Of a stretch of DNA of 64,000 bases, positions 25,912-34,764 are shown in pieces. A program made the translations under genes and the position numbers. Positions within the stretch are counted from its first letter, which is position 1. Each line of letters opens with the position of its first letter. Location: positions 1 through 64,000 of the forward strand of contig NZ_CAXUSG020000002.1 in assembly GCF_964253915.1 (NCBI RefSeq). Direction: 5' to 3'. The notes beneath the pieces are model-generated. The model searched no databases, was not told the DNA's origin, and saw nothing but the letters and a program-made list of their open reading frames with translations. This stretch comes from Metarhizobium sp964253915. Lineage in GTDB: Bacteria; Pseudomonadota; Alphaproteobacteria; Rhizobiales; Rhizobiaceae.

Positions 25912-26151
25912 ATGACCGTAACGATGATTGAGTTGAAGATCAGCGACATCCTGGACGATCCGGCCCTGCCGAAGGAAAGGAAGATCGCCAAGTTGCAGAC
26001 GCTGGAGGAAGAGGCCCGTGCGCTGCAGCGTGCTGCCAGCGAGAGCCCCATGGTCGAGGACGATGGCTGGCAGAGCGACTTGCGTCTCGTCGAAAAAGCC
26101 CTCGGGCGACTTGGAAAGGATACGACGAAGACGGGTGCGGCCACCCTATAG
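25912..26151 (+). CDS. Small hypothetical protein
   Basis: A 79-residue soluble, acidic, mostly helical protein that I do not recognise. The sequence has a repeated Leu/Ile heptad feel in the first half (IELKISDILDDP, ERKIAKLQTLEEEARALQ). It starts at ATG 25912 with a good AAGGAAA site and is bracketed by terminators at 25810 and 26181, so it is expressed as a monocistron. No membrane segment or signal peptide. Codon choice matches its neighbours. It is probably real; function unknown. Confidence 0.65.
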   Translation: MTVTMIELKISDILDDPALPKERKIAKLQTLEEEARALQRAASESPMVEDDGWQSDLRLVEKALGRLGKDTTKTGAATL

Positions 26152-26180
26152 AACGTTTCCAGACATAAATCCCTCAAACC

Positions 26181-26208
26181 AAGGTCGGCGCTTCCACGCC
26201 GGCCTTTT
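26181..26208 (+). terminator. Terminator between the small gene and the convergent dpp operon
   Basis: AAGGTCGGCG, six-base loop, CGCCGGCC, then TTTT; the 8-bp stem includes one G-T pair. It ends within the last codons of the convergent ABC gene. Confidence 0.75.
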
Positions 26209-26992
26209 ATGTGAGCGACAATTGGGCGGCCAGAAGTTCGCGCGTGTAGGCCTGTTGCGGACGGTCGAATATGTCGTCGACCGTGCCGGTCTCGACGATG
26301 CGCCCACGCCGCATGACGGTAACCTGATCGGCAATCGCTTCCACGACGGCCAAATCGTGGCTGATGAAGAGAAACGCCGTGCCGAACTCTTTTCGCATAT
26401 CCTGAATGAGATTGAGAACCTGCGCCTGCACCGAAAGGTCGAGCGCCGAGACGGGTTCGTCTGCGACCACCAGTTTCGGCCGGGTGATCAGCGCCCGTGC
26501 AAAGGCGATGCGCTGCCGCTGGCCGCCGGAAAATTCATGCGGGAAACGATCGATCGCATCGGCCGAAAGGCCGACCTGACCGAGAATGTCGACGACTTTT
26601 TGCCGTGCTTCGTCACGGCGCGGTTTCGGCTCCAGTACATGCAACGGCTCGGCGACGATGCGCCCCACCGTGTAGCGCGGATCGAGGGACGCCAGCGGAT
26701 CCTGGAACACCATCTGGAAATCGCGGCGCCGATGCTTCAACACCTTGGCGGACAGGGAAAAGATCGACTGGCCTTCGAGCAGGACATCGCCTGATGTCGG
26801 CCGGTCAAGCGCCATGACGAGCCGCGCCAATGTCGATTTGCCCGAGCCGCTTTCGCCGACCAGCCCGTGAATGCTGCCGGCCGAAACGGAAAACGAGACA
26901 TCGTCGAGCGCCACAAAGGCAGGCTCGCTGCCGAATGGCGTGCGGCCCCCGTAGACGCGCGTGAGTGTACGGATGTCGAGGAGCGGCGTCAT
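26207..26992 (-). CDS. Oligopeptide/dipeptide ABC transporter ATPase, DppF type
   Basis: A 261-residue ATPase that powers a peptide-type importer with the preceding DppD-like subunit. The Walker A motif is GESGSGKST, the Q-loop MVFQDPLASLDPR, the signature FSGGQRQRIAFARAL, Walker B LVVADEP and the switch His in FISHDLAVV. The start ATG 26992 shares its A with the stop of the upstream ATPase gene (TGATG). A longer frame to 27118 would run into that gene and is rejected. It is shorter than many DppF proteins because the C-terminal oligopeptide extension is minimal. It is the last gene of the minus-strand transporter operon. Confidence 0.92.
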   Translation of the reverse strand: MTPLLDIRTLTRVYGGRTPFGSEPAFVALDDVSFSVSAGSIHGLVGESGSGKSTLARLVMALDRPTSGDVLLEGQSIFSLSAKVLKHRRRDFQMVFQDPLASLDPRYTVGRIVAEPLHVLEPKPRRDEARQKVVDILGQVGLSADAIDRFPHEFSGGQRQRIAFARALITRPKLVVADEPVSALDLSVQAQVLNLIQDMRKEFGTAFLFISHDLAVVEAIADQVTVMRRGRIVETGTVDDIFDRPQQAYTRELLAAQLSLT

Positions 26993-27975
26993 CACACGCT
27001 TTCCATCGTGAGGGCGCGCAGGCAACGTACGCCGCGACCGTCGGCGAATGCCCGCCAGCCAGGTTCGGCTTGCGAACATGCGGGGATTTCTTCGGGACAG
27101 CGCCCGGCAAAACGGCAACCGGGCGGCAGGCGGGCAAGAGAGGGGACGTTGCCCGGAATGCTCACCATACGGCGACCTCTTTCAGTCCTTCCGGGCAGGG
27201 CGGCCAGCAGTCCACGGGTGTAGGGGTTGCGTGGATCGCCGAGCACATCGGCGGTACTGCCTTCCTCCATCCTCGCCCCGGCATAGAGCACCAGCATCCG
27301 TCCTGCCATGTGGGCGACGACGCCGAGATTGTGGCTGACCAGCATCAGCGCCATGTTCTTCTCGCGGACGAATTCCGTCAGGATGCCGAGTACCTCCCTT
27401 TGTACCGTGGCATCCAGAGCCGTGGTCGGCTCGTCGGCGATCAGCAGTTCCGGTTCGAGCGCCAGGGCAATGGCGATGCCGACACGCTGGCGCTGCCCGC
27501 CGGACAGTTCATGCGGATAATCGTCCGCCCGCTTCGCAGCCTGATCGATCCTCACCCTGTCGAGCAGGTCGATTGCCTGCCGGCGTGCGTCGCGCCAGCT
27601 CGTACCCCGATGCAGGACGATGCCTTCGGCAATCTGGTCGGCAATCGTCATCGCCGGGTTGAGAGCCGCCGTCGGCTCCTGGAAGATCATGCCGATGCGG
27701 CTGCCACGGATTCGACAGAGGCCTTTGTCGTCGAGGTCGGTCAATGGCTGACCGTCGAAAACGATCTGTCCGGAAACCACCGCGCTTTCCGGCAGCAGGC
27801 CGATCACGGCCAGCGACAAAATCGTCTTGCCCGAACCCGATTCCCCGACGATGCCCAGCGTGTCCCCCCGCCCGATGGCAAACGAGATGTCATTGAGGAT
27901 TGGCAGCAGCCGGCCATCGGCAAGCCGCAGCGATACGGCAAGATTTTCCACGCGGAGCAGGGGAGTGGGTATCAA
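26992..27975 (-). CDS. Oligopeptide/dipeptide ABC transporter ATPase, DppD type
   Basis: A 327-residue ATPase of the peptide importer. The Walker A motif is GESGSGKTI, the signature LSGGQRQRVGIAIALALEPE, Walker B LLIADEP and the switch HNLGVVAHM. A C-terminal iron-sulfur-like Cys-rich oligopeptide extension has the pattern PPGCRFAGRCP...C. The start is inferred as TTG 27975 because no ATG precedes the conserved N-terminus (PTPLLRVENLAV) and GGGGGCGGA lies just upstream. It overlaps the permease stop by four bases. Confidence 0.9.
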   Translation of the reverse strand: MIPTPLLRVENLAVSLRLADGRLLPILNDISFAIGRGDTLGIVGESGSGKTILSLAVIGLLPESAVVSGQIVFDGQPLTDLDDKGLCRIRGSRIGMIFQEPTAALNPAMTIADQIAEGIVLHRGTSWRDARRQAIDLLDRVRIDQAAKRADDYPHELSGGQRQRVGIAIALALEPELLIADEPTTALDATVQREVLGILTEFVREKNMALMLVSHNLGVVAHMAGRMLVLYAGARMEEGSTADVLGDPRNPYTRGLLAALPGRTERGRRMVSIPGNVPSLARLPPGCRFAGRCPEEIPACSQAEPGWRAFADGRGVRCLRALTMESV

Positions 27976-28832
27976 ATCCGCCCCCTTTGCCGTGGATCGA
28001 GACGGTCGCGCAAGCCGTCGCCGATCAGGTTGAAGCCGAGCACGGACAAGGCGACGGCGAGACCGGGCAGGATGGCCAGCCACGGTGCGGCCCGCAGGAA
28101 GGTCTGTGATTCCGCCAGCATCCGCCCCCAACTGGGCGCCGGTGGCGGCAGGCCGAGGCCAAGGAAACTGAGGCCTGCTTCCGTCAGGATTGCCAGTCCC
28201 AGCTGGATCGTGACCTGGACGATGATCGGTCCGATGATGTTCGGCAGCACATGCTGCCAGGATATCAGCAGCGGCCCCTTGCCGGCGGCCCGGGCGGCGA
28301 GGATGAAATCGCGCGTCCAGATCTGCCGCGCTGCGCCGACTGTAATGCGCGTGAACACCGGCACCATGAAGGTGGCGATTGCCAAAATGGCTGTCCAACG
28401 TCCCGGCCCGATGAAGGCGCCGAGCATCATCGCCGAAAGGATCGGCGGCACGGCGAAGATCACGTCGCAGCCGCGCATGGTGACGGTTTCCAGGAGGCCC
28501 TGCCATGCGGCGGCGGCAAGCCCGATAATCACGCCGATGGTGGCGCCCAGCGTCACGGCGAACAGGGCGATCGACAGTGAATTCCATGCCCCGGCCATCA
28601 GCAACGACAGGACATCGCGACCATACTGATCCGTGCCGAGCAACCCGACCTCGAACGGAGGCTTGAGTTTCTGCATGATCTGCATCTTCGACGGCGGGAA
28701 CGGTGTCCAGACAAGCGAGACGAGTGCGATGGTCGTCAGAAGAAGGATGAGCGTCAGCCCAATTGCCAGCGGAGCATGGCGCCGCAACCGGAAGACTGTT
28801 GCGGGTTTTGCGATGGAGCCGGCGCCGCTCAT
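27972..28832 (-). CDS. Peptide ABC transporter permease, DppC type
   Basis: A 286-residue inner-membrane permease. After an N-terminal extension there is a first membrane segment (LAIGLTLILLLTTIALVSLV), then the DppC motif LLGTDQYGRDVLS and an EAA-like loop (ILAARAAGKGPLLISWQHVL). It pairs with DppB to form the channel for small peptides. Starts and stops overlap both neighbours by four bases, which supports one coupled operon. Confidence 0.93.
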   Translation of the reverse strand: MSGAGSIAKPATVFRLRRHAPLAIGLTLILLLTTIALVSLVWTPFPPSKMQIMQKLKPPFEVGLLGTDQYGRDVLSLLMAGAWNSLSIALFAVTLGATIGVIIGLAAAAWQGLLETVTMRGCDVIFAVPPILSAMMLGAFIGPGRWTAILAIATFMVPVFTRITVGAARQIWTRDFILAARAAGKGPLLISWQHVLPNIIGPIIVQVTIQLGLAILTEAGLSFLGLGLPPPAPSWGRMLAESQTFLRAAPWLAILPGLAVALSVLGFNLIGDGLRDRLDPRQRGRI

Positions 28833-29785
28833 GAAATCGCCCTTCCGCTGCGCAGGCGCGGATCGAGCCAGAGATATGACAGGTCCACCAGGAAATTGAC
28901 GACAATGACCAGCGCGGCAAAGAACAGGACAACGTCCTGCATGACGACGATATCCCGCTGCGACAGCGCCTGATAGGCGAGCCGCCCGAGGCCCGGCAGG
29001 TTGAAGACGTTTTCAATGAGCACCGCGCCGGCGACCAGAAAGGTGAACTGCAACCCGAGCATGGTCACGACAGGCACCATCGCATTGGGCACGGCATGCC
29101 GCCACAGCGCGGCCCGGCACGAAAGCCCTTTCGCCCGGGCCGCGCGCACGAAATCTTCGTCGAGAACATCCAGGACGGCCGTTCGGGTGACGCGGGTGAG
29201 CACGCTTGCCTGCGGCAGGGCGAGCGCCAGCGATGGCAACAACAAGGCGTGCAATGCCGCGAGCGGGCCGGCATGCCAGCCGGGAAAACCGCCGGCCGGC
29301 GTCCAGCCGAGCTGCATGGAAAACAGCATGATCAGCAGCAGCCCCATCCAGAAGGCCGGCACGGCGATGCCGGCCTGCGCAAACAGCGTTGCGGCAAGAT
29401 CGGCCAGGCTGTTGCGTTTCGCCGCGGCTGTCACGCCGAGGGGCACGGCGATCAGAATGGAGAGCAGGATGGCCATCGCCGCAAGCGGCAGGGTCACCGC
29501 CAGCCTGTCGGCAATCAGCCCGGCAACGGGCACGCCATAGGTATGTGACTGCCCGAGATCGCCTTGAAGCACGCCGCCGAGCCATTGCACATAGCGCAAC
29601 GGCAAGGGTTGATCGAGGCCGAGTTGGTGCCGCAGCGCCGCCAGCGTATCGGCGCTCGCCGAGGTGCCAAGCATGATCGCCGCCGGGTCGCCCGGCAGCA
29701 GGTCCATGACCAGGAATATCAGCGCCGACACGGCGAGAAGCGTCAGCAGCAGGCCGACGAAACGGCGTGCCATCAGCGCGATCAT
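28829..29785 (-). CDS. Peptide ABC transporter permease, DppB type
   Basis: A 318-residue permease with the N-terminal membrane segment typical of DppB (FVGLLLTLLAVSALIFLVMD), the LPGDPA motif and the EAA-type loop DEDFVRAARAKGLS. It forms the translocation path with the DppC-type subunit. It lies 37 bases after the binding-protein gene and overlaps DppC by four bases. Confidence 0.93.
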   Translation of the reverse strand: MIALMARRFVGLLLTLLAVSALIFLVMDLLPGDPAAIMLGTSASADTLAALRHQLGLDQPLPLRYVQWLGGVLQGDLGQSHTYGVPVAGLIADRLAVTLPLAAMAILLSILIAVPLGVTAAAKRNSLADLAATLFAQAGIAVPAFWMGLLLIMLFSMQLGWTPAGGFPGWHAGPLAALHALLLPSLALALPQASVLTRVTRTAVLDVLDEDFVRAARAKGLSCRAALWRHAVPNAMVPVVTMLGLQFTFLVAGAVLIENVFNLPGLGRLAYQALSQRDIVVMQDVVLFFAALVIVVNFLVDLSYLWLDPRLRSGRAIS

Positions 29786-29822
29786 GCCGGCCCGCCAGGC
29801 TGCGTGCCGTGTCGCCAGCCGC

Positions 29823-31337
29823 TCATTCCGTCCAATAGACCTCCGCCAGCACGTTTGAGGGGATGGGTTCGTTTTCCCACAGGCCCTTCAGCCGCTTGTC
29901 CCAGACGCCGAGCTTCGGCATGACGAACAGGAAAAGCGCCGGCACGTCGTCGGCCAGGATTTTTTGTGCTTCCTGGTAGAGCTTGTCCTGCGCAGCTGTC
30001 TCCGATGTCTGTTCCACCTTGCGGATCGTCTCGTCGAAAGCCGGGTTGCGATAATTGAAATAATAGGGATCGCGGGAATAGATATCGATGTCCATCGGCT
30101 CGGCGTGGGCGACGATGGTCATGTCGTAGTCGCGGCCGGTGAAGACGTCCTGAACCCATTTTGCCGGAAATTCCGTCGGCTCTATGGTCATCGTCACGCC
30201 GATTTCCGCCAAAAGCGCCTGCATGACCTCCGCCGTCCGCGCTGCGTAGGACATTTGCGGCGCCTTGATCGTGAAGCTGAACCCGTTGGCATAACCGGCT
30301 TCGGCGAGCAGCGCCTTGGCCTTTTCGGGGTCGTAGGAATAGACGCCGGTCAGATCGACATAAGCGCGATCATTCGGCGTGTAATGGCTGCCGATCGGCG
30401 TGCCGAGACCGGACCACGCCCCTTCGATGATGGTGGTGCGGTCGAGCGCCATCATCAGCGCCTGGCGCACCCGCTTGTCGTCGAACGGCTTGCGGGTGTT
30501 GTTCATGCCCGCCACCACCTTCAGCTCGGTATCTCCGACGACGGTGGTCAGCCGCTCGTCGCCGTCGAAGGAGCTCATCAGTTCGGGGGCGCCGAATTCC
30601 GGAAACGCGTCGACATCGCCGGAAACCAGTGCGGCGGATTGCGCCTGCGGATCGCTGATGAAACGGAAGGTCACGGTCTCGAGCTTGACCGCCATTTCCT
30701 TGTTCCAATAGTCCGGATTGCGCTTCAGTTCGACCCGATCTCCCTTGGCCCAGCGCACGAAGACGAACGGGCCGGTGCCGACCGGCGTCGTCTTGTTGTT
30801 TGCCGCACTCTTTTCGCCGACGATCACCGAGGAGGGCCAGGCGAGCCAGTAGAGCAGGCTGCCGGCCGGTTGTTTCAGGCGGATCACCAGCGTTTGCGGG
30901 TCTTCTGCCGCGACGGTGTCGACCGAAGCGAAGAAACGTTTCTGCGGATTGACCGAATCGGCAGCACGAGCGCGGTCGATGGATGCCTTGGCGACACCGG
31001 CGGTTAAGGCTTCGCCGTCATGGAAGGTGACGCCGCTGCGCAGCGAGAACCGGTAGGTCAGCCCATCCGGGGAGATTTCCCAGGATGAGGCGAGCTGCGG
31101 CTGGATCTTGCCGTCGCGGTCGATGGTTACGAGGCCTTCGAAGATGTTCTGCCAGGTCACCTGGCCGATGGCGACGGGTGCTGCAATCGTCGGATCAAGG
31201 CCGGCAGGCTCGATGGTCATGCCAATGGCAAGGTCGGTGCGCGGCGCGGCGGTGGCCATCGTTGCGACCAGCAGGCAAGCCAATGCCGTAACGGCAAAAG
31301 CCAGGCCTTTCGAGATCGACCGAACAAAATGTGCCAT
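29823..31337 (-). CDS. Peptide-type ABC transporter substrate-binding protein (family 5)
   Basis: A 504-residue extracytoplasmic binding protein of the DppA/OppA family. A Sec signal peptide covers about residues 1-31 (motif ALACLLVATMATAAP). The mature protein has the family signature region LASSWEISPDGLTYRFSLR followed by GVTFHDGEALTA. It captures small peptides or related solutes in the periplasm. It is the first transporter gene of the operon and is preceded 102 bases upstream by an S58-family (DmpA-type) peptidase on the same strand, which hints at peptide cargo. Confidence 0.92.
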   Translation of the reverse strand: MAHFVRSISKGLAFAVTALACLLVATMATAAPRTDLAIGMTIEPAGLDPTIAAPVAIGQVTWQNIFEGLVTIDRDGKIQPQLASSWEISPDGLTYRFSLRSGVTFHDGEALTAGVAKASIDRARAADSVNPQKRFFASVDTVAAEDPQTLVIRLKQPAGSLLYWLAWPSSVIVGEKSAANNKTTPVGTGPFVFVRWAKGDRVELKRNPDYWNKEMAVKLETVTFRFISDPQAQSAALVSGDVDAFPEFGAPELMSSFDGDERLTTVVGDTELKVVAGMNNTRKPFDDKRVRQALMMALDRTTIIEGAWSGLGTPIGSHYTPNDRAYVDLTGVYSYDPEKAKALLAEAGYANGFSFTIKAPQMSYAARTAEVMQALLAEIGVTMTIEPTEFPAKWVQDVFTGRDYDMTIVAHAEPMDIDIYSRDPYYFNYRNPAFDETIRKVEQTSETAAQDKLYQEAQKILADDVPALFLFVMPKLGVWDKRLKGLWENEPIPSNVLAEVYWTE

Positions 31338-31439
31338 GCAAAACCTTCCATCTGTCCGTCGACATATTTTCAGGAAATACTGTCATTTCAAAGAGGAAGA
31401 GACAACGGCGAATGTCCGGCCTGCCGTTTTGTCCCCATG

Positions 31440-32456
31440 TCAGAAGTCGAACGGGTGCTGTGCGCCGAACCGGTCGCGCCAGGCGGGCTGGCTGCCGGTG
31501 TGGGGCAGGGCGCTGGCGGTGAAGACGCCGCGGGCGATGGCCCGCGCCATTACGGCGGTTGCCGCGTGGCACAAGGCGAGGAAATCCGGCATGCCGTCGA
31601 TGGTGCGCCGGCCGGTCGCTGCGGAAAACACCGTGTCGCCGTCGAGCGGCAGGTGGGCCGGGAGGATCGCCCGGGCAAGGCCGTCATGGGCGGTGATCGA
31701 CAGGCGATGGATCTGCGCCTTGGTCAGCACCGCGTTCGTCACCACGACGGCGATGGTGGTGGCCGTTGTCGACGCCCCCTTGATCTGCATTGCCGTATCG
31801 GCCGGGTCGAATCGCTGTGGCATGCCGAGGCCGCCGAATTCATTGTCTTGTTCGAAAGGGGCTGCCCAGAATTGCGCGCCGTTGCCGATCGTCGCCGAGC
31901 CGAGCGCATTGACGACCGCAAGTGCGGCGACGACATGGCCGCTCCTGGTCCGGGCGCTGGCGGAACCCAGACCGCCCTTGAGGGTTGCCGTCGTGGCGCC
32001 GGTCCCGGCGCCGACCGTGCCGAGCGCGAAATCGCCGGTGCGGGCCGCTTTGAAGGCAGCGTAGCCGAGGTCGCGATAGGGGGAGTGCAGGCCCCAGTCC
32101 TTGTTGCCGCCGTTGAGCAGGTCCATGACGATTGCCTGCGGCACGATGGGCACGCGGACATTGCCGACCGGAAAGCCGCGGCCAGCCTCACGGAGCCCGG
32201 CCTGCACGCCACCGGCAGCATCGAGGCCGAAGGCCGAGCCGCCGGACAGCACGAAGGCATCGACCTCACTGACGGTCATCGCCGGATCGAGAAGGTCGGT
32301 ATCGCGGCCGCCGGGCGCGCCGCCGAGCACGCTGCCCGAGGCGGTGGCCGGCCTGTCGAAGACGATGGCCGTGACACCGGAACCGAGCGTCAGGTCGGTG
32401 GCATGGCCAACGGAAACACCTTCGACATCGGTGAGAAGATTACGCCATTCGCTCAA
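31440..32456 (-). CDS. S58/P1-family peptidase (DmpA / beta-aminopeptidase type)
   Basis: A 338-residue Ntn-hydrolase of the family that contains DmpA, beta-peptidyl aminopeptidase and NylC. The family core is visible: TDVEGVSVGHATD, GGAPGGRDTDLL, LSGGSAFGLDAAGGV and the autoprocessing region GTVGAGTGATTATLKGG. There a Thr or Ser would become the N-terminal nucleophile after cleavage. The start is inferred as TTG 32456 behind GGGGGAGG; no ATG fits. It sits between nagA (111 bases upstream) and the peptide importer (102 bases downstream), all on one strand. It may trim peptides brought in by that importer. Exact substrate unknown. Confidence 0.8.
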   Translation of the reverse strand: MSEWRNLLTDVEGVSVGHATDLTLGSGVTAIVFDRPATASGSVLGGAPGGRDTDLLDPAMTVSEVDAFVLSGGSAFGLDAAGGVQAGLREAGRGFPVGNVRVPIVPQAIVMDLLNGGNKDWGLHSPYRDLGYAAFKAARTGDFALGTVGAGTGATTATLKGGLGSASARTRSGHVVAALAVVNALGSATIGNGAQFWAAPFEQDNEFGGLGMPQRFDPADTAMQIKGASTTATTIAVVVTNAVLTKAQIHRLSITAHDGLARAILPAHLPLDGDTVFSAATGRRTIDGMPDFLALCHAATAVMARAIARGVFTASALPHTGSQPAWRDRFGAQHPFDF

Positions 32457-32567
32457 ATTACTGCCTCCCCCACAAGGGCCATATGCAGGCCTTCGATCGG
32501 GTGGATCATTGCGATATCGAATGCGGATGGAAAGCCTTTGCGGCTCTCCATTCACGCATTTCTTGTT

Positions 32568-33722
32568 TCAGGCCTGCCGGTGGACGCAATCGCCGCCGAT
32601 CCAGGTGCTCTGCATGTCGAGACCGGGCGTCAGGATGACGAAGCTGGCATGTTGCTCGGCTTTCAGGCTGCCGTAACGATCCTGCAGGCCGACGGCTTCT
32701 GCCGGATAGAGGCTTGCCATGCGCAAGGCCTCGTCGAGCGACAGGCCAAGCTTTTCATGGATGAAGCGGATGGAGGAGAGCATATCGATATCGGCGCCGG
32801 CCAGCGTGCCGTCCGCCAGCGTCAGCCGTCCGCCCTCGCGCAGGATTTCCCGGCCGTTGAGCGTAAAACTGGTGAGGTCGGTGCCGATGGTCGACATGGC
32901 GTCGGTCACCAGAAAAATCTTTCCCGGTCCCTGCTTGGCCCGCAGCGCAATGCCGATCGAGGCGGGGTCGACATGGAACCCGTCGGCGATCAGGCCGGCA
33001 AACAGCGATGCCGTCGAGAGCGCCGCGCCGACGACGCCGGGCTGGCGATGGCCGAGCGGGCTCATGGCGTTGAACAGATGCGTCACCATGCGAGCACCGG
33101 CCGCCGCGTAGGAAACCGCTGTATCGTAGGTGGTGTCCGTATGGCCGAGACTGACGATGAAACCGGCCGCCGCCAGCTTTTCGACCTGGGTGGTCGTGAC
33201 GTTTTCCGCCGCGACGGTGATCAGCAGCGCCTCGAAACTGCCCTTGCAGGCGAGAAGGCGGTCGAGGTCGGTGTCGGTCATCGGCCGGATCAGGGCCGGA
33301 TCGTGCGCGCCCTTGCGGGCGATGGAAAGGTGCGGACCTTCGAGATGCAGGCCGAGAAAGCCCGGAACATGCGTTTCCCGGGCCTGCTTGCCGGCAGCGA
33401 TGGTTGCAGCGGTGATCTCCGGCGTATCGGTGATCAGCGTCGGCAGGAGCGCCGTGGTGCCGAACTGGGCATGGGCGGCGCAGATCTGCCGGATGCCGTC
33501 GACCGTCGGTTCGCTGTTCAGCATGACGCCGCCGCCGCCATTGACCTGCAGGTCTATGAAGCCGGGCACGAGCAAGGCACCGGCCGCATCGACACGCTCC
33601 GCATCGGCGGGAAGGTCGGCAGCCAGCGCCTCGACGATGCCGTTGGAAAAGACGAGCGCCTTGTCTTCGTGCCAGTCGTGGCCGTCGAAGATGCGCGCGC
33701 CGGTGATCGCCGTCCTGCTCAT
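32568..33722 (-). CDS. nagA: N-acetylglucosamine-6-phosphate deacetylase
   Basis: A 384-residue amidohydrolase that removes acetate from GlcNAc-6-phosphate. Metal and active-site motifs are present: PGFIDLQVNGGGG, HLEGPHLS with the metal-binding Glu, GHTDTTYD, HLFNAMSPLGHR and the catalytic Asp in LVTDAMSTIG. The start ATG 33722 overlaps the SIS deaminase stop by four bases. Its product, GlcN-6-phosphate, is the substrate expected for that neighbouring deaminase. The pair therefore forms the core of an amino-sugar pathway. Confidence 0.94.
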   Translation of the reverse strand: MSRTAITGARIFDGHDWHEDKALVFSNGIVEALAADLPADAERVDAAGALLVPGFIDLQVNGGGGVMLNSEPTVDGIRQICAAHAQFGTTALLPTLITDTPEITAATIAAGKQARETHVPGFLGLHLEGPHLSIARKGAHDPALIRPMTDTDLDRLLACKGSFEALLITVAAENVTTTQVEKLAAAGFIVSLGHTDTTYDTAVSYAAAGARMVTHLFNAMSPLGHRQPGVVGAALSTASLFAGLIADGFHVDPASIGIALRAKQGPGKIFLVTDAMSTIGTDLTSFTLNGREILREGGRLTLADGTLAGADIDMLSSIRFIHEKLGLSLDEALRMASLYPAEAVGLQDRYGSLKAEQHASFVILTPGLDMQSTWIGGDCVHRQA

Positions 33723-34747
33723 CGGGTTTCGGTCACTTTCTTGAGGGCTGCGGGGGCATCCGGGTTGAAGCCGCGCGAGCGCGACCATGCCTCGACGAAA
33801 CCGTAGAACGGCAGGATCAGCGCCAGTGCGTCGGTCAGCGGGTGGCCGGTGGCGACGAAGGGCAGCGGCCGGGCCTTCTTGACCTTGTCGGACGTCGCGA
33901 AAACGAGGCCGCCCTTGTCGGCAAGGCTGTCGGCGATATCGGTGACCGAGCCTTCGGCGGCATCGCGGGCCGCAAAGGTGATGACCGGGAAGTTGGAGCT
34001 GACGAGCGCGACGGGGCCGTGCAGCACTTCCGCAGCCGAATAGGCCTCGGCATGGACTTCCGACGTCTCCTTGAACTTCAGCGCCGCTTCACCAGCGATG
34101 GCAAGCGCCGGCCCGCGGCCCAGCATGTATAGCGATTCCGCTCCGGCCAGCGCCAGCGCGAGTTCGTCCCATTCGAGCCCGACGGCGCGCTGCAGATGGC
34201 CTGGCAGTTCGGCAACGGCACGGCGCAGTTCGTCGTCATTGGTCCATTCCGCCAGCACGGCAAGGCCGGCGACGACGGAGTTGACGTAGGATTTCGTCGC
34301 AGCGACGGCGAGTTCCGGTCCGGCGCAGATATCCAGCGCATGCGAGCAGGCCGATGCCATGGGCGACGGCAGGGTGTTGGTCAGCGCGATGGTGACGGCG
34401 CCGGCATCGGTAGCCGCCTGCGCCATCGAGACGATGTCGGGGCTCTTGCCGGATTGCGAAATGGCGATCGCCGCGCCACCGGCCAGCTTCAGGTTGGTCT
34501 TGTAGATGGAGGCAAGCGACGGGCCGAGCGAGGCGACCGGCCGGCCTGCCTGCAGTTCCACTGCATATTTGATGAAGTGGGCGGCATGGTCGGAGGACCC
34601 GCGGGCAATGGTGATCAGGAAGGCCGGGTCCTTGTCGCGGAGCGCCTGTCCGGCTGCGGCGAGGGAGGCCGCTGAACGATCGAGCAGGCGGGCGGCGGCC
34701 TCTGGGATTTCACCGATCTCGCGGCTCATATGGGTTTGCATCGTCAT
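33719..34747 (-). CDS. SIS-domain glucosamine-6-phosphate deaminase (NagB-II type)
   Basis: A 342-residue protein with tandem SIS domains, resembling the isomerase half of GlmS but without the glutaminase half. Phosphosugar-binding motifs include ARGSSDHAA, SQSGKSPDIV and LGRGPALAIAGEAALKFKE. Placed between nagA and a GntR regulator, it most likely performs the deaminase step giving fructose-6-phosphate. This non-homologous NagB-II replaces classical NagB in several proteobacteria. The start ATG 34747 is followed by another ATG at 34741. An AgaS-like activity on galactosamine-6-phosphate is a possible alternative. Confidence 0.88.
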   Translation of the reverse strand: MTMQTHMSREIGEIPEAAARLLDRSAASLAAAGQALRDKDPAFLITIARGSSDHAAHFIKYAVELQAGRPVASLGPSLASIYKTNLKLAGGAAIAISQSGKSPDIVSMAQAATDAGAVTIALTNTLPSPMASACSHALDICAGPELAVAATKSYVNSVVAGLAVLAEWTNDDELRRAVAELPGHLQRAVGLEWDELALALAGAESLYMLGRGPALAIAGEAALKFKETSEVHAEAYSAAEVLHGPVALVSSNFPVITFAARDAAEGSVTDIADSLADKGGLVFATSDKVKKARPLPFVATGHPLTDALALILPFYGFVEAWSRSRGFNPDAPAALKKVTETR

Positions 34748-34764
34748 GCCTTTCCGTCAGTTGG

